The notes below the pieces were generated by a model. That model was not told where the DNA came from. It worked only from the letters and a program-made list of their open reading frames with translations, and did not search any database. Of a stretch of DNA of 51,301 nucleotides, positions 1-10,955 are shown one piece after another; positions within the stretch are counted from its first letter, which is position 1; each line of letters begins with the position of its first letter. The stretch is taken from NCBI RefSeq assembly GCF_004138295.1, contig NZ_SCFM01000054.1, forward strand, positions 1 through 51,301, in the 5' to 3' direction. Position numbers and translations under genes: made by a program. The stretch is from Ectobacillus funiculus (GTDB lineage Bacteria; Bacillota; Bacilli; Bacillales; Bacillaceae_G).

Positions 1-28
1 TTGTCCATCGCTCAAAGGCGACTTTCAT

Positions 29-57
29 ACTATATCATTTCGCGCTATTCATGTCAA
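29..57 (-). promoter_or_regulatory. Sigma-A promoter P2, probably of an rRNA operon
   Basis: On the minus strand a perfect -35 TTGACA (52-57) lies 17 bp from TATAGT (29-34). Together with a second promoter upstream this gives the tandem P1/P2 layout typical of Bacillus rrn operons. Transcription leaves the window at base 1, so the rRNA genes themselves are not seen; the assignment is an inference. Confidence 0.7.
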
Positions 58-107
58 CAATCTTTTTTTATTCATTTTAGATTGTCTTGTTCTCAGCGAC
101 GAATACT

Positions 108-136
108 AATATAACAATTAATCCATTCAAATGCAA
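108..136 (-). promoter_or_regulatory. Sigma-A promoter P1, probably of an rRNA operon
   Basis: Minus-strand -35 TTGCAT (131-136), 17-bp spacer and -10 TATATT (108-113), 79 bp upstream of the P2 promoter. An A/T-rich stretch at 137-180 lies just upstream and could act as an UP element. Confidence 0.6.
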
Positions 137-185
137 TAGTTTTTTATTGTTTTTTTATTTTCAAGAACTGCATAATTCTATCATA

Positions 186-320
186 TAAAGAAAACTCGCT
201 GATTGGCGAGCCCTGCTCTTGGGCGAAGACAGAGGTGCAGTCGCACTTACACTTTATTCCTAAAATTTTTTGCTACGTCGAATGATCTTCCAGCTAGAAA
301 TTTATACTTTCTTAAAAGTG
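186..320 (+). repeat. 134-bp intergenic repeat, copy R1
   Basis: First unit of a head-to-tail doublet (135 bp here, one extra A near the end). It starts with TAAAGAAAA, then the hairpin CTCGCT-GATT-GGCGAG, then a GCCC/GGGC arm, and ends in ACTTTCTTAAAAGTG. The first C-G pair next to the loop is replaced by T-G. Confidence 0.85.
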
Positions 321-454
321 TAAAGAAAACTCACTGATTGACGTGCCCCGCTCTTGGACGAAGACAGAGGCGTAGCCCTACTTATACTGCATTCCTAAAC
401 CTTCCGACTACGTCAAATCCACTTCCAGCTAGAAATTCATACTTTCTTACGGTG
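321..454 (+). repeat. 134-bp intergenic repeat, copy R2
   Basis: Second unit of the R1/R2 doublet, diverged in the first hairpin (CTCACT-GATT-GACGTG no longer pairs well). Its 3' end (CTTACGGTG) stops two bases before the T-tract of the lysS terminator. Confidence 0.85.
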
Positions 455-455
455 C

Positions 456-484
456 AAAAAAGCTTTGGAGAAACCTCCAAAGCT
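456..484 (-). terminator. Intrinsic terminator of lysS
   Basis: Perfect 10-bp stem AGCTTTGGAG (461-470) with CTCCAAAGCT (475-484), four-base loop, followed on the minus strand by five T (456-460). Confidence 0.9.
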
Positions 485-489
485 CAACC

Positions 490-2001
<1,512 letters not shown>

Positions 2002-2014
2002 TTACAATATATAC

Positions 2015-2023
2015 AGTATAGCA
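2015..2023 (-). promoter_or_regulatory. Candidate extended -10 promoter of lysS
   Basis: Minus-strand TGC directly followed by TATACT (2015-2020), 40 bp upstream of the lysS start and just after the dusB terminator. No good -35 is visible, so this rests on the TGn extension and position alone. Confidence 0.4.
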
Positions 2024-2039
2024 TTTTCTCCGCAACCAG

Positions 2040-2066
2040 AAAAACTGCCAGCATTTCACCGGCAGT
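2040..2066 (-). terminator. Intrinsic terminator after dusB
   Basis: Stem ACTGCC (2044-2049) with GGCAGT (2061-2066), followed on the minus strand by TTTTT. It closes the folate operon before lysS. Confidence 0.75.
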
Positions 2067-2109
2067 CTTCGACGTAATTATAGGCAGTATGTCTTGCATT
2101 GTCAAACAC

Positions 2110-3108
2110 TTATCCTGCTTGTGCAGCATTCTCCTTGTTCTCAACTTCCTCTACAAAAGCAGTAAGAAGGGATACCATCTGCTCACGTGTATTACATTCA
2201 TTTACAGAGTTGCGTACTCTTGCATTTCCGCGAACACTCTTAAGATACCAAGCGGCGTGCTTTCTCATCTCTTTTACGGCGATATTTTCATTTTTTAAGT
2301 CAATTAAGCGATCTAAATGAAGAATACACACATCAATCTTCTCACGAACACTTGGCTCTGCCATAAGCTCTCCCGTCTCTAAATACTTTACTGTACGGTA
2401 GATCATCCATGGGTTTCCTAGTGCAGCGCGGCCAATCATAACTCCGTTTACCCCAATTTCATCGAGCATACGCTTCGCATCCTGAGGCGTTTCCACATCT
2501 CCGTTTCCAATAACCGGGATATGAACCGCTTCTTTCACTTGTTTAATAATATTCCAGTCTGCTTTTCCTTCATACATCTGTGAACGAGTACGACCATGAA
2601 CAGCAACAGCTTGCCCACCTGCGCGTTGTACAGCCAGCGCATTTTCTACTGCAAAGATATGATCTTCGTCCCAGCCGATGCGCATTTTCACTGTTACTGG
2701 CTTTTGAACCGCATCCACGACAGCCGCAACCATTTCGTAAACCTTATTTGGGTCTAGCAGCCATTTTGCTCCTGCATCACATTTTGTAATTTTAGGAACT
2801 GGACAACCCATATTAATATCAATAATATCAGCTGTTGTATTTTGATCCACAAACTTCGCAGCTTCTACAAGTGTTTCTTTTTCACCGCCGAAAATTTGCA
2901 AACTAAGCGGCTTTTCACGCTCATCAATATATAGCATATCCATGGTCTTCTGATTATTAAATAGAATGGCTTTATCACTTACCATTTCTGCACATACTAA
3001 TCCTGCACCGAATTCCTTCACAGTTAAACGGAATGCGGAATTACATACACCTGCCATCGGCGCTAACACAACCGGATTCTTCATTTCAATGTTTCCGATC
3101 TTTAACAT
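2110..3108 (-). CDS. dusB: tRNA-dihydrouridine synthase
   Basis: FMN-dependent enzyme that reduces uridines in the tRNA D-loop to dihydrouridine. The 332-residue protein shows the Dus TIM-barrel signatures: APMAGVCN near residue 16, the catalytic-cysteine motif NMGCPVPK near residue 99, and IGRAALGNPW in the C-terminal half. It has a strong ribosome site, GGGAGG, 8 nt before ATG. It is the last gene of the pabB-to-dusB cluster. In B. subtilis a small HTH gene (yazB) sits between folK and dusB, but here the 113-bp gap holds no such reading frame. Confidence 0.95.
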   Translation of the reverse strand: MLKIGNIEMKNPVVLAPMAGVCNSAFRLTVKEFGAGLVCAEMVSDKAILFNNQKTMDMLYIDEREKPLSLQIFGGEKETLVEAAKFVDQNTTADIIDINMGCPVPKITKCDAGAKWLLDPNKVYEMVAAVVDAVQKPVTVKMRIGWDEDHIFAVENALAVQRAGGQAVAVHGRTRSQMYEGKADWNIIKQVKEAVHIPVIGNGDVETPQDAKRMLDEIGVNGVMIGRAALGNPWMIYRTVKYLETGELMAEPSVREKIDVCILHLDRLIDLKNENIAVKEMRKHAAWYLKSVRGNARVRNSVNECNTREQMVSLLTAFVEEVENKENAAQAG

Positions 3109-3221
3109 TTTATTTCCTCCCTTCTTATCTCTTGCTTCATAGATTATCTATAGAAACGTTCAAAACTTCTGTCCTCTGTTCATAAATCTTATAGAAACAC
3201 ACCTAACACTGTGCACATCCT

Positions 3222-3737
3222 TCAGCTTTCGAAAAGCCCAAGTACATCTTCCTCGTTTTTCTTCTTCCATACAACTACGCCCTCTTGCCTTCTCATCTCT
3301 TCTAATTGTGAAGGCGAAATCTTATAACTCAATTCAGCGTAAACCTCTAATAAAGGAATTAAAACGAAGGCACGTTCAAACATACGAGGATGAGGAACAA
3401 TAAGATTCTCTGTTTCAATATTTTCGTGATTATACAGCAAAATGTCAAGGTCTATCGTTCTTGGTCCCCAATGAATTTCCCTTGTTCTTCCTAGATGATG
3501 CTCTATGTTTTGCATAGTTTGCAACAATTCGTCGGATTTCAGATTGGTAGAAATTTTTATAACGAGATTTAAGAATTTATCCTGCTCTGTATACCCGACA
3601 GGATCTGTTTGATAAATCGAGGAAACATCCTCGACCTCAATATCATGATGCTCCTGCAATAAAAGAACCGCCTCGCGCAAATGCCGGCAGCGGTCGCCTA
3701 TGTTGGAGCCCAATCCTAAATATACTGTATTCTTCAT
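3222..3737 (-). CDS. folK: 2-amino-4-hydroxy-6-hydroxymethyldihydropteridine pyrophosphokinase (HPPK)
   Basis: Transfers pyrophosphate from ATP to 6-hydroxymethyl-dihydropterin, the step before dihydropteroate synthase. The 171-residue protein has the N-terminal GLGSNIGDR and the HPPK signature GPRTIDLDILLY near residue 92, plus HPRMFERAFVL. Its ATG overlaps the folB stop by 4 bp (ATGA), indicating translational coupling inside the folate operon. Confidence 0.96.
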   Translation of the reverse strand: MKNTVYLGLGSNIGDRCRHLREAVLLLQEHHDIEVEDVSSIYQTDPVGYTEQDKFLNLVIKISTNLKSDELLQTMQNIEHHLGRTREIHWGPRTIDLDILLYNHENIETENLIVPHPRMFERAFVLIPLLEVYAELSYKISPSQLEEMRRQEGVVVWKKKNEEDVLGLFES

Positions 3738-4096
3738 AATCTTTCCCTCATAATTTCAACTGCTACGGAACGGTAATGCCCTGGAATTGGCGGATCCGGT
3801 TTAATAATCTTGACAGTGCATCGCTTTATAAGCGGATACTGTTTCAAAATATCTGCCGCAATATTCTCGGCAACAGCTTCTATCAACTGATAGGGCTTCC
3901 CTTCAACTACGTTCTTACATGTATTATAAAGCTCTCCATAGTTAACAGAATGATTCAAATCATCTGTTATCCCAGCTTCCTTTAAACTGAGCTCTACTGT
4001 TAAGTCCACTTTAAAGCGTTGTCCTAGCTTATTTTCTTCAGGAAAAACACCGTGATATCCATAAAACTCCATTTCATTGACAAAGATTTTATCCAA
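3734..4096 (-). CDS. folB: Dihydroneopterin aldolase
   Basis: Converts 7,8-dihydroneopterin to 6-hydroxymethyl-dihydropterin. I place the start at a TTG (4094-4096) rather than at the upstream in-frame ATG: it is preceded at proper distance by AAGGGGGGG, it gives the usual family length (120 residues) and it starts with the expected LDKIFVNEMEFYGYHGVFPE. The active-site lysine region KPDPPIPGHY is near the C-terminus. The start lies inside the 3' end of folP (8-bp overlap). The run of seven G used as ribosome site is also coding for folP. Confidence 0.95.
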   Translation of the reverse strand: MDKIFVNEMEFYGYHGVFPEENKLGQRFKVDLTVELSLKEAGITDDLNHSVNYGELYNTCKNVVEGKPYQLIEAVAENIAADILKQYPLIKRCTVKIIKPDPPIPGHYRSVAVEIMRERL

Positions 4097-4931
4097 TACG
4101 CTGCCCCCCCTTGCCAAGCATCGCATCCATCATTTTTGCCATTCTTGCCATTTCTAACACATCATGCACACGTACAATGTCACATCCCTTTTGAATACCG
4201 AGACAAACTGTTGCACCCGTACCTTCCATCCGTTCATCTACAGGTAAATCAAGAACATGGCCAATAAAGGTTTTTCTCGAGGTTGCAAGAAGAAGAGGGT
4301 AACCAAGGATAGTGAATTTTTCAAGATTTTGCATTACTTCCAAGTTATGCTCTGCTGTTTTTGCAAAACCAATACCTGGATCTAAAATAATGTTTTCATC
4401 TCGAACACCAGCTGCTTTTGCAATTTTGACGCTCTCATATAGGTCAGCTATCATGTCAGCAATTAAACTGTGATAATTCATATTATCGCGATTGTGCATT
4501 AAAATAATAGGTACCTCATAGTACGCTGCTATCTCTGCAATACGGGGTTCCGCCTTTGCTCCCCAAATATCATTAATTATGTGAGCTCCTGCTTCAACCG
4601 CCTGTTTTGCTACCTCAGCCTTATATGTGTCAATAGAAATAGGTACCCTTACCTCTTGTGCAACAGCCTTAATCATCGGCACTACACGACTCACTTCTTC
4701 CTCAACAGATATCTTCGTAAAGCCAGGTCGTGTAGACTCACCGCCAATATCAATGATGTCCGCTCCTTGCATAACCATTTCCTTTGCACGAGCAGCCGCT
4801 GCTTCAGCCACATTATAACGCCCGCCATCAGAAAAGGAATCCGGGGTAACATTTAAAATGCCCATAATGATTGTTTTTTCTGCTATATTTAACTCGTGTG
4901 AGCCGCAATGAATATTTGGTACTAACCCCAA
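4089..4931 (-). CDS. folP: Dihydropteroate synthase
   Basis: Joins p-aminobenzoate to dihydropterin pyrophosphate; this is the sulfonamide target. The 280 residues carry the DHPS signatures MGILNVTPDSFSDGG (about 23-37), GGESTRPG (about 63), DPGIGFAKT (about 202) and SRKTFIG (about 238). It sits in the pab-fol operon, 3 bp downstream of pabC, and overlaps folB at its 3' end. Confidence 0.97.
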   Translation of the reverse strand: MGLVPNIHCGSHELNIAEKTIIMGILNVTPDSFSDGGRYNVAEAAAARAKEMVMQGADIIDIGGESTRPGFTKISVEEEVSRVVPMIKAVAQEVRVPISIDTYKAEVAKQAVEAGAHIINDIWGAKAEPRIAEIAAYYEVPIILMHNRDNMNYHSLIADMIADLYESVKIAKAAGVRDENIILDPGIGFAKTAEHNLEVMQNLEKFTILGYPLLLATSRKTFIGHVLDLPVDERMEGTGATVCLGIQKGCDIVRVHDVLEMARMAKMMDAMLGKGGQRIG

Positions 4932-4934
4932 ACC

Positions 4935-5807
4935 TCAACCTCTCCTTTCACTCAATTCAAATTTACTCCAAAGCTTATGCCTATATTGTTGATAAGCTGC
5001 GATGAGCTGTCGTGTCAACTCTCCATTCTTACCCGGGAAAGCACGGGAACGAAGAGAACGAATCGGTACAATTTCTTGAATGGAGTTTGTAACGAAAATC
5101 TCATCACTCGTTAATAGCTCCTGCTCCGTAAACAGGCCTTCTTTATAGGAGATTCCCCGTTCCTTTGCGAGAGCAAGAATGAATTGCCGCGTAATCCCAT
5201 TTAAAATCCCAGTTTCTAAAGACGGTGTATACAGTATTCCATTTTTGACAAAGAACACATTGGACACAATTCCTTCGGCCACGTATCCAGATTCAGTTAG
5301 GAAAATACCCTCTTTTCCGAGGTCTTGTCCAATTTCTCGTTTTCCCAGGATATTATTTAAATAATGGTGTGACTTAAGACGGACTGAACCCTCTGGTGTA
5401 TTGCGTCTCTGCTCTAGGATAACCCCTTCTTTTTCTATAGCATCCCCGGCAGGAGGCAATGGCTTTATAAACACAATAATAGACGGCTGCTCATAAGCCT
5501 CCGTTTGCAAACCAATCTCTCCTGCCCCCGCAGAAACATTAAAGCGGATATATGCATTTCGAAAATCATTTCTCACAAGAAGTTCCTTGATAATTTCCCA
5601 AGCCTCGTCCATCGTCATATGCCATTCAACATGTAAACAGGAAAGAGCGGTTGTAAGCCGCTCATAATGATCTTGAAATAAAAACGCATGACCCTCATAA
5701 ATACGAAATGTTTCGAACACCCCAAGTCCGTATAAATACCCATGGTCATATGGGGAAATTACAGCTTCACTACTTTCAACAAACTGCCCATTTACATAAA
5801 TCAGCAT
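4935..5807 (-). CDS. pabC: 4-amino-4-deoxychorismate lyase
   Basis: PLP enzyme of fold type IV that releases pyruvate from aminodeoxychorismate to give p-aminobenzoate. The 290 residues show the family start [25 protein letters not shown] near residue 22, the lysine region [16 protein letters not shown] near residue 145, and the phosphate-binding [11 protein letters not shown]. It overlaps pabA by 7 bp, and the operon context (pabB-pabA-pabC) separates it from branched-chain aminotransferases of the same fold. Confidence 0.93.
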   Translation of the reverse strand: MLIYVNGQFVESSEAVISPYDHGYLYGLGVFETFRIYEGHAFLFQDHYERLTTALSCLHVEWHMTMDEAWEIIKELLVRNDFRNAYIRFNVSAGAGEIGLQTEAYEQPSIIVFIKPLPPAGDAIEKEGVILEQRRNTPEGSVRLKSHHYLNNILGKREIGQDLGKEGIFLTESGYVAEGIVSNVFFVKNGILYTPSLETGILNGITRQFILALAKERGISYKEGLFTEQELLTSDEIFVTNSIQEIVPIRSLRSRAFPGKNGELTRQLIAAYQQYRHKLWSKFELSERRG

Positions 5808-6388
5808 ACCGTCTTGCTCCGGCTATAATATGCAATAAAATTTTGCAAAAGCTCCTTGCCATGTGACGTCATAATGGATTCCGGATGAAACTGCACCCCT
5901 TCAACCGGGAGCTCTTTATGACGAATTCCCATAATTTCACCCTCTTCTGTCCACGAAGAAACCTCTAAACAATCCGGTAATGTTTCCTTCTTCACAATAA
6001 GAGAATGGTAACGAGTCGCATGAAACGGGTTGGGAATACCTTGAAAAAGAGTTTTGCCGTCATGGTACATAAGTGATGTTTTACCATGCATAAGCCGGTC
6101 CGCTCTTACTACATCACCGCCAAACACTTGGGCAATGGATTGATGTCCTAAACACACACCAAGAATAGGGATTTTTCCCGCAAAATGCTCAATTACCCGC
6201 AAACTAATCCCCGCTTCATTTGGACTGCACGGCCCTGGCGAAACCATTAAAAAGGAAGGTGCTAATTCCTCTATTTCACCAATGGTCACCTCATCATTTC
6301 GTTTCACAACAAGTTCTTGTCCAAGTTCTCCGAGAAATTGGACAAGATTAAATGTAAAGGAATCATAATTATCAATCATTAGAATCAT
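5801..6388 (-). CDS. pabA: Aminodeoxychorismate/anthranilate synthase glutamine amidotransferase subunit
   Basis: Class I glutamine amidotransferase that feeds ammonia to PabB. The 195 residues contain the nucleophile motif GVCLGHQ (Cys near residue 79) and the catalytic His/Glu pair in [13 protein letters not shown]. In B. subtilis the equivalent protein serves both folate and tryptophan synthesis. The same double role is likely here, but cannot be decided from this window. It starts 6 bp after pabB, with AAGGTGAG as ribosome site. Confidence 0.95.
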   Translation of the reverse strand: MILMIDNYDSFTFNLVQFLGELGQELVVKRNDEVTIGEIEELAPSFLMVSPGPCSPNEAGISLRVIEHFAGKIPILGVCLGHQSIAQVFGGDVVRADRLMHGKTSLMYHDGKTLFQGIPNPFHATRYHSLIVKKETLPDCLEVSSWTEEGEIMGIRHKELPVEGVQFHPESIMTSHGKELLQNFIAYYSRSKTVC

Positions 6389-6394
6389 CTATGC

Positions 6395-7789
6395 TCACCT
6401 TACCGTTTCTTCACTTCGTTCTTTCGCACGCCATAAAGCAATCGCCTTCTTTAGCGATTCTTTGTACTCATTCTTTGGATTCGAGTCAATTACAATGCCT
6501 GCCCCAGCCTGCACATATGCCTGGCCATCCTTAGCAAGGAGAGTACGAATAACAATATTAAGTTCCATGTCTCCTGAATAACCAATCCAGCCAATAGATC
6601 CCGTATAAATCCCTCTTCGTACAGGCTCAAGTTCTTCAATGATTTCCATCGTCCGAATTTTAGGAGCTCCCGTAATGGTCCCCCCCGGAAAGACAGCTTT
6701 TACAATATGGAACGCATCCTTATCCTTTTGTAATGTACCTTTTACATTCGATACGATATGCATCACATGTGAATATTTCTCAATCACCATAAATTCATCA
6801 ACATTTACAGTTCCATACTCACATACACGTCCAAGATCATTTCGCTCTAAATCCACAAGCATAACATGCTCTGCACGTTCTTTTTCGTTTTCAATTAATT
6901 CTCTTGCCAAGGCCTCATCCTCAGCCTCATCCTTACCGCGTGAACGGGTTCCTGCAATAGGTCTTGTACTAACCTCCATCCCTGCCTTTTTAATGAGCAG
7001 CTCTGGTGAACCGCTGACAATTTGGAAATCAGACAATTCTAAATACCCCATATAGGGAGATGGATTAATTTCTCGGAGGCTTGTGTAAATTTCCATTGGA
7101 TGAGAGCTAAGAGGCTGGGATTGACGAACAGATAAGTTCACTTGAAATACATCACCAGCTGCAATATATTCTTGCACACGCTTAGCAGCATCTATAAATC
7201 CCTCTTCGGTAAAAGAAACGGTTGCCTCCTCATCCGAAACATTCTCTATTTCATTAAACACAGTCGGAATTTCCTGTGTCCACATAGCCTTTAACTCTTC
7301 TAAGTACTTCCTCGCAGCGTCTTGTTCTGTATCATAATGAGTAATCAGCCATAACAGCTGCTCCTGCTTATCATACACAAAAACATCATCAAAAACTAAA
7401 AAGAACACATCCGGAATATTTAAATCATCCTCTGCTATCGACGGAAGCTTTTCAATATAACGGATACAATCATAGCTAAAATATCCTATCGCTCCTCCAT
7501 GAAACGGTGGATAACTAGCATTCGGCGCCGTGCTTCTTTGCTCCATATAACTCTTCATTAAATCAAGCGGATTTCCGCTTAGAACAGTTTCATTCTCCCC
7601 TTCTCTAATGCGTAACTCCTCGCCTTTTCCACGCAAAACCGCAACTGCATCTAAACCAGCGATGCTGTATCGACCACCACGTCCACTCTCAAGGATGACA
7701 TGGTATTCTTTGTTTTGTGATAAGAACTTATATTGATGAAAAAAGGAGCGGCTATAAGGGATAGAGACCGCTAAGGCTGTTCTTTGCAT
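6395..7789 (-). CDS. pabB: Aminodeoxychorismate synthase component I
   Basis: Chorismate-utilising enzyme that aminates chorismate with ammonia from PabA. The 464-residue protein has the anthranilate-synthase-I-type N-terminal domain and a C-terminal chorismate-binding domain with SGSPELLI, RPIAGTRSRG, HVMLVDLERNDLGRV and FPGGTITGAPKIR. It is the first gene of the folate operon pabB-pabA-pabC-folP-folB-folK-dusB. No convincing -35/-10 pair could be picked upstream. Confidence 0.95.
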   Translation of the reverse strand: MQRTALAVSIPYSRSFFHQYKFLSQNKEYHVILESGRGGRYSIAGLDAVAVLRGKGEELRIREGENETVLSGNPLDLMKSYMEQRSTAPNASYPPFHGGAIGYFSYDCIRYIEKLPSIAEDDLNIPDVFFLVFDDVFVYDKQEQLLWLITHYDTEQDAARKYLEELKAMWTQEIPTVFNEIENVSDEEATVSFTEEGFIDAAKRVQEYIAAGDVFQVNLSVRQSQPLSSHPMEIYTSLREINPSPYMGYLELSDFQIVSGSPELLIKKAGMEVSTRPIAGTRSRGKDEAEDEALARELIENEKERAEHVMLVDLERNDLGRVCEYGTVNVDEFMVIEKYSHVMHIVSNVKGTLQKDKDAFHIVKAVFPGGTITGAPKIRTMEIIEELEPVRRGIYTGSIGWIGYSGDMELNIVIRTLLAKDGQAYVQAGAGIVIDSNPKNEYKESLKKAIALWRAKERSEETVR

Positions 7790-7976
7790 ACCTACACCTC
7801 ATTCGTTTTATTGCTACTATTTATTCTACACGAAGTTGTCTAACTGTTTCACTTTTTTCACTGCCGAAGTACAGAAAAAAGTGAAGCATCTGAAAGAGGT
7901 AATGATGTAAGCCTTCTCATTAAACTAATGTTTCCTCTTTAATAGCCCCCCTTATACAGTAAACTCAATTTTATAT

Positions 7977-8000
7977 AAGAAATTTATACTTTACCTAAAG
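7977..8000 (+). repeat. Remnant of the 134-bp repeat (3' end only)
   Basis: GAAATTTATACTTTACCTAA matches the last third of the repeat with few changes, and it lies two bases from the T-tract of the cysK terminator, as intact copies do at other terminators. Confidence 0.5.
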
Positions 8001-8001
8001 C

Positions 8002-8043
8002 AAAAGAAAAACAGGGCATCCCAAACGACGGAACACCCTGTTA
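8002..8043 (-). terminator. Intrinsic terminator of cysK
   Basis: AACAGGG (8010-8016) pairs with CCCTGTT (8036-8042), with a further imperfect inner stem. It is followed on the minus strand by TTTTCTTTTG. Confidence 0.75.
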
Positions 8044-8100
8044 GAAATGCTTCAGCTAGGCGCGCAATGATTGCGAAACCCATTTGAAGTAAGTATAAAA

Positions 8101-9024
8101 TTAAGATTCAAATTGATAAAGTGGTGTACTTAGATAACGTTCCCCGTTGCTTGGGATAATCGCAAGTACTTTCTTTCCTTTACCAAGCTTCTTTGCTGTT
8201 TGCAACGCAGCGTAAACAGCTGCACCAGAAGAAATCCCAACAAGAATTCCCTCTTCACGACCCATTCTTCTTGCATACTCGAATGCTTGGTCATTTGTTA
8301 CTTGAATCACTTCATCATACACTTCTGTGTTTAATGTATCAGGAATAAACCCTGCGCCAATTCCTTGAATTTTGTGTGGACCTGGCTTACCTCCAGACAA
8401 TACTGGAGAGTCAGTTGGCTCTACCGCACAAATCTTAATGTTCGGATATTTTTCTTTTAATACGCTGCCAGCACCAGAGATTGTTCCGCCTGTACCGATA
8501 CCAGAAATAAAAGCATCTAATTGATCGCCCATTTGCTCAACGATTTCTGGCCCTGTTGTTAAACGGTGTACTTCAGGATTTGCAATGTTTTTAAATTGCT
8601 GCGGCATGAAGTAGCCATTTTCCTTTGACAATTCTTCAGCTTTACGGATAGCTCCGCCCATACCTTCTGGTCCTGGAGTTAATACAAGATCAGCTCCGTA
8701 AGCACGCAATAGGTTACGACGTTCCATACTCATTGTTTCTGGCATAACAAGAATTGCCTTATAGCCTTTTGCTGCAGCTACCATCGCTAAACCAATCCCA
8801 GTATTTCCACTTGTTGGCTCAACAATTGTATCACCAGGCTTTAACGTGCCATCTTGTTCTGCTGCTTCAATCATTGCGAGACCAATACGGTCTTTTACAC
8901 TGCTGCCAGGATTCATGAATTCTAACTTTACATATACTTCAGCGCTATCCTCTTCAACAAGACGGTTTAACTTTACAATCGGTGTTTGTCCGATTAATTC
9001 TGAAACAGAATTTGCTACTTTCAT
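8101..9024 (-). CDS. cysK: Cysteine synthase (O-acetylserine thiol-lyase)
   Basis: PLP-dependent enzyme that makes cysteine from O-acetylserine and sulfide. With the ATG at 9022-9024 the protein has 307 residues and begins [15 protein letters not shown]. An in-frame GTG three codons upstream lies inside the ribosome-site region (AGGGGTGGCGGAG) and is less likely. Seen motifs: SSVKDR with the PLP lysine near residue 42, [19 protein letters not shown] and ISSGAAV. In B. subtilis it is controlled by CymR, and a 13-bp palindrome just upstream (9038-9050) is a candidate operator. It is monocistronic with its own terminator. Confidence 0.96.
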   Translation of the reverse strand: MKVANSVSELIGQTPIVKLNRLVEEDSAEVYVKLEFMNPGSSVKDRIGLAMIEAAEQDGTLKPGDTIVEPTSGNTGIGLAMVAAAKGYKAILVMPETMSMERRNLLRAYGADLVLTPGPEGMGGAIRKAEELSKENGYFMPQQFKNIANPEVHRLTTGPEIVEQMGDQLDAFISGIGTGGTISGAGSVLKEKYPNIKICAVEPTDSPVLSGGKPGPHKIQGIGAGFIPDTLNTEVYDEVIQVTNDQAFEYARRMGREEGILVGISSGAAVYAALQTAKKLGKGKKVLAIIPSNGERYLSTPLYQFES

Positions 9025-9037
9025 CTCCGCCACCCCT

Positions 9038-9050
9038 AATACCGAGTATT
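9038..9050 (-). promoter_or_regulatory. Palindrome AATACCGAGTATT, candidate Rrf2-family (CymR) operator
   Basis: Perfect 5-bp arms around CGA, located between the cysK promoter and its ribosome site, where a repressor would block transcription. Link to CymR is inference from the known control of cysK in Bacillus; I cannot align it with the full CymR consensus. Confidence 0.4.
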
Positions 9051-9067
9051 TTTATTGGTTTTATTCT

Positions 9068-9096
9068 ATTTTTACAAATAAATCTTTATTTGTCAA
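9068..9096 (-). promoter_or_regulatory. Candidate sigma-A promoter of cysK
   Basis: Perfect TTGACA (9091-9096) with a weak AAAAAT (9068-9073) at 17 bp. The spacer is almost filled by the inverted repeat CAAATAAA-GA-TTTATTTG, a second possible regulator site. Confidence 0.45.
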
Positions 9097-9128
9097 TTGA
9101 TGTTTCTTATTATTCAGCTTCTTTTTTT

Positions 9129-10004
9129 CTATAGACTTTCAATAAGTGAAGTTAAATCTTCTTGAGTAAATAGATACTTCTCATTACAGAAATGACAATG
9201 TACCTCTGTTTGCTCTTCTTCTTCACGAACTTGCTCGAGTTCAGCTCTTCCTAAACTTAGAAGCACACTCTCAATACGCTCGCGCGAACATGTGCAGCGG
9301 AAAGCTATATCCATCTTCTCCAAAACCTTTACATTTTCCTTCCCTAATACCTCAGATAAAATTTCTTCTGGCATCAGCCCTTGCTCCACAAGCTTAGAGA
9401 TAGGAGGAATGGTTTGAAGACGCTGTTCAATGAAGGAAATGGTCTTCTCCTCTGCTCCTGGCATGATTTGCAGAATAAACCCGCCAGCTGCTTTAATGGT
9501 ATCATCACCATTTACAAGAATCCCTACACCTACAGATGCAGGTGTTTGCTCTGAAACCGCAAAATAATAGGTGAAGTCTTCTCCAAGCTCTCCTGATACA
9601 ATGGGAACTTGTCCAATAAAGGGCTCACGCATTCCAATATCCTTAATGACAGTGAGAAAGCCTTCTGTACCAACTGCTTGATATACACGCAGCTTCCCAT
9701 GCTCATTAGATTCAAAATCAACATGCGGGTTAGCTACATAGCCTCGCACTTCGCCTTTTGGATTTGCATCAATTAAAATATGGCCTAATGGGCCGTTTCC
9801 TTCAATTTTAATCGTTAATTTCTGGTCGCCCTTGAGCATAGCTCCCATCATCGCGCCTGCTGTTAAAGCGCGCCCTAAAGCTGCTGATGCTGTTCTCCAT
9901 GTATCATGGCGCCGCTGCGCTTCACTGACAGTTTCTGTTGTCAGAGCACTATATGCTCGCACCTCGCCACCAAATGCCAGTGCCTTGACTAAATAATCTT
10001 TCAT
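9129..10004 (-). CDS. hslO: Redox-regulated chaperone Hsp33
   Basis: Holdase activated by oxidation in the cytoplasm. The 291-residue protein has the Hsp33 N-terminal fold and the zinc-binding redox switch near the C-terminus: a CTC motif around residue 237 and CHFC about 30 residues later. The start overlaps the coaX stop by 4 bp (ATGA), so translation is coupled to pantothenate kinase. In B. subtilis yacD (a PrsA-like foldase) sits between this gene and cysK; it is absent here. Confidence 0.96.
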   Translation of the reverse strand: MKDYLVKALAFGGEVRAYSALTTETVSEAQRRHDTWRTASAALGRALTAGAMMGAMLKGDQKLTIKIEGNGPLGHILIDANPKGEVRGYVANPHVDFESNEHGKLRVYQAVGTEGFLTVIKDIGMREPFIGQVPIVSGELGEDFTYYFAVSEQTPASVGVGILVNGDDTIKAAGGFILQIMPGAEEKTISFIEQRLQTIPPISKLVEQGLMPEEILSEVLGKENVKVLEKMDIAFRCTCSRERIESVLLSLGRAELEQVREEEEQTEVHCHFCNEKYLFTQEDLTSLIESL

Positions 10005-10795
10005 AGATGTTCACCCTTCTCAAGCTGCAAATTTGCATTACGCTCATATAGAATATGCAGACCTTTTAACGTTAGGAATGGATCAACAATATCAATGATA
10101 TTTGATTCCTCCGCAATTAGTTTAGCCAATCCTCCAGTTGCAATTACAAGAGGTTCTTTTTGTGCTTCTGCCTTCATACGCCCTACAATTCCTTCTACCT
10201 GTCCAACATACCCGTACAAAATACCAGACTGCATGGCACTTACTGTATTTTTACCGATTACATCCTGTGGTCTTGTAATTTCAATACGCGGTAGCTTTGC
10301 TGCTCTTGTATATAAAGCCTCCGCTGATATCATAATTCCAGGAGTAATAGCCCCTCCCATATAATGCTTATTTTCATTAATATAACAATATGTAGTTGCT
10401 GTTCCAAAGTCGACTATAATAAGCGGATTTCCGTAGAGTTGAATACCAGCTACCGCATTCACAATACGATCAGCTCCAACCTCTTTTGGATTGTCATATT
10501 TAATATTTAGGCCTGTTTTAATTCCTGGTCCTACAACGAGCGGTTTTAGCTTAAAATATTTTTCGCACATTCTTTCAAGTGCAAACATAATAGGCGGCAC
10601 GACCGAAGAAATGATAATTCCTGTAATATCGTGAAATGTAATGCCTTCGTAAGCAAGAAGCTCCTTTACAAGAATTCCGTATTCATCCTCTGTTTTATGG
10701 CGATTTGTTTCAATTCGCCAATGCTGACGTAATTGTCCGCCTTCAAACACTCCTAATACAGCATTTGTATTCCCTACATCTAATACAAAAATCAT
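10001..10795 (-). CDS. coaX: Type III pantothenate kinase
   Basis: First step of coenzyme A synthesis, ATP-dependent phosphorylation of pantothenate. The 264 residues show the type III signatures: N-terminal [12 protein letters not shown] (phosphate loop), [19 protein letters not shown] and GGAITPGI. It heads the coaX-hslO pair. Confidence 0.95.
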   Translation of the reverse strand: MIFVLDVGNTNAVLGVFEGGQLRQHWRIETNRHKTEDEYGILVKELLAYEGITFHDITGIIISSVVPPIMFALERMCEKYFKLKPLVVGPGIKTGLNIKYDNPKEVGADRIVNAVAGIQLYGNPLIIVDFGTATTYCYINENKHYMGGAITPGIMISAEALYTRAAKLPRIEITRPQDVIGKNTVSAMQSGILYGYVGQVEGIVGRMKAEAQKEPLVIATGGLAKLIAEESNIIDIVDPFLTLKGLHILYERNANLQLEKGEHL

Positions 10796-10833
10796 GATCT
10801 CACCACTTATCCTAAATTTTTATATATATAGCA

Positions 10834-10839
10834 ATTATA
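10834..10839 (-). promoter_or_regulatory. Candidate -10 element (TATAAT) of coaX
   Basis: Perfect TATAAT on the minus strand about 40 bp before the coaX start. The -35 side is poor (GTACAA at roughly 18 bp), so this is tentative. Confidence 0.4.
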
Positions 10840-10955
10840 ACTAGTCTTTCTCTATATTGTACCTAATTTATTTCGCTTTCACTGCATAAAAAGGTAATTG
10901 TTACGTTATGGATTGAGAAAATAGACTTTCATCAGCTAGCAGGGCACGTATTTAA

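Larger units (their letters stand above)
7790..8100. other. Intergenic stretch between cysK and pabB
   Basis: It holds the cysK terminator (8006-8043), a decayed 3' end of the 134-bp repeat family (7977-8000) next to it, and about 170 bp before pabB in which I see no gene and no clear promoter. Confidence 0.6.

Noticed and set aside
186-454. CRISPR array interpretation of the tandem repeats
   Set aside because: Units are about 134 bp, contiguous without spacers, and at most two units were seen in tandem; no cas genes are present.
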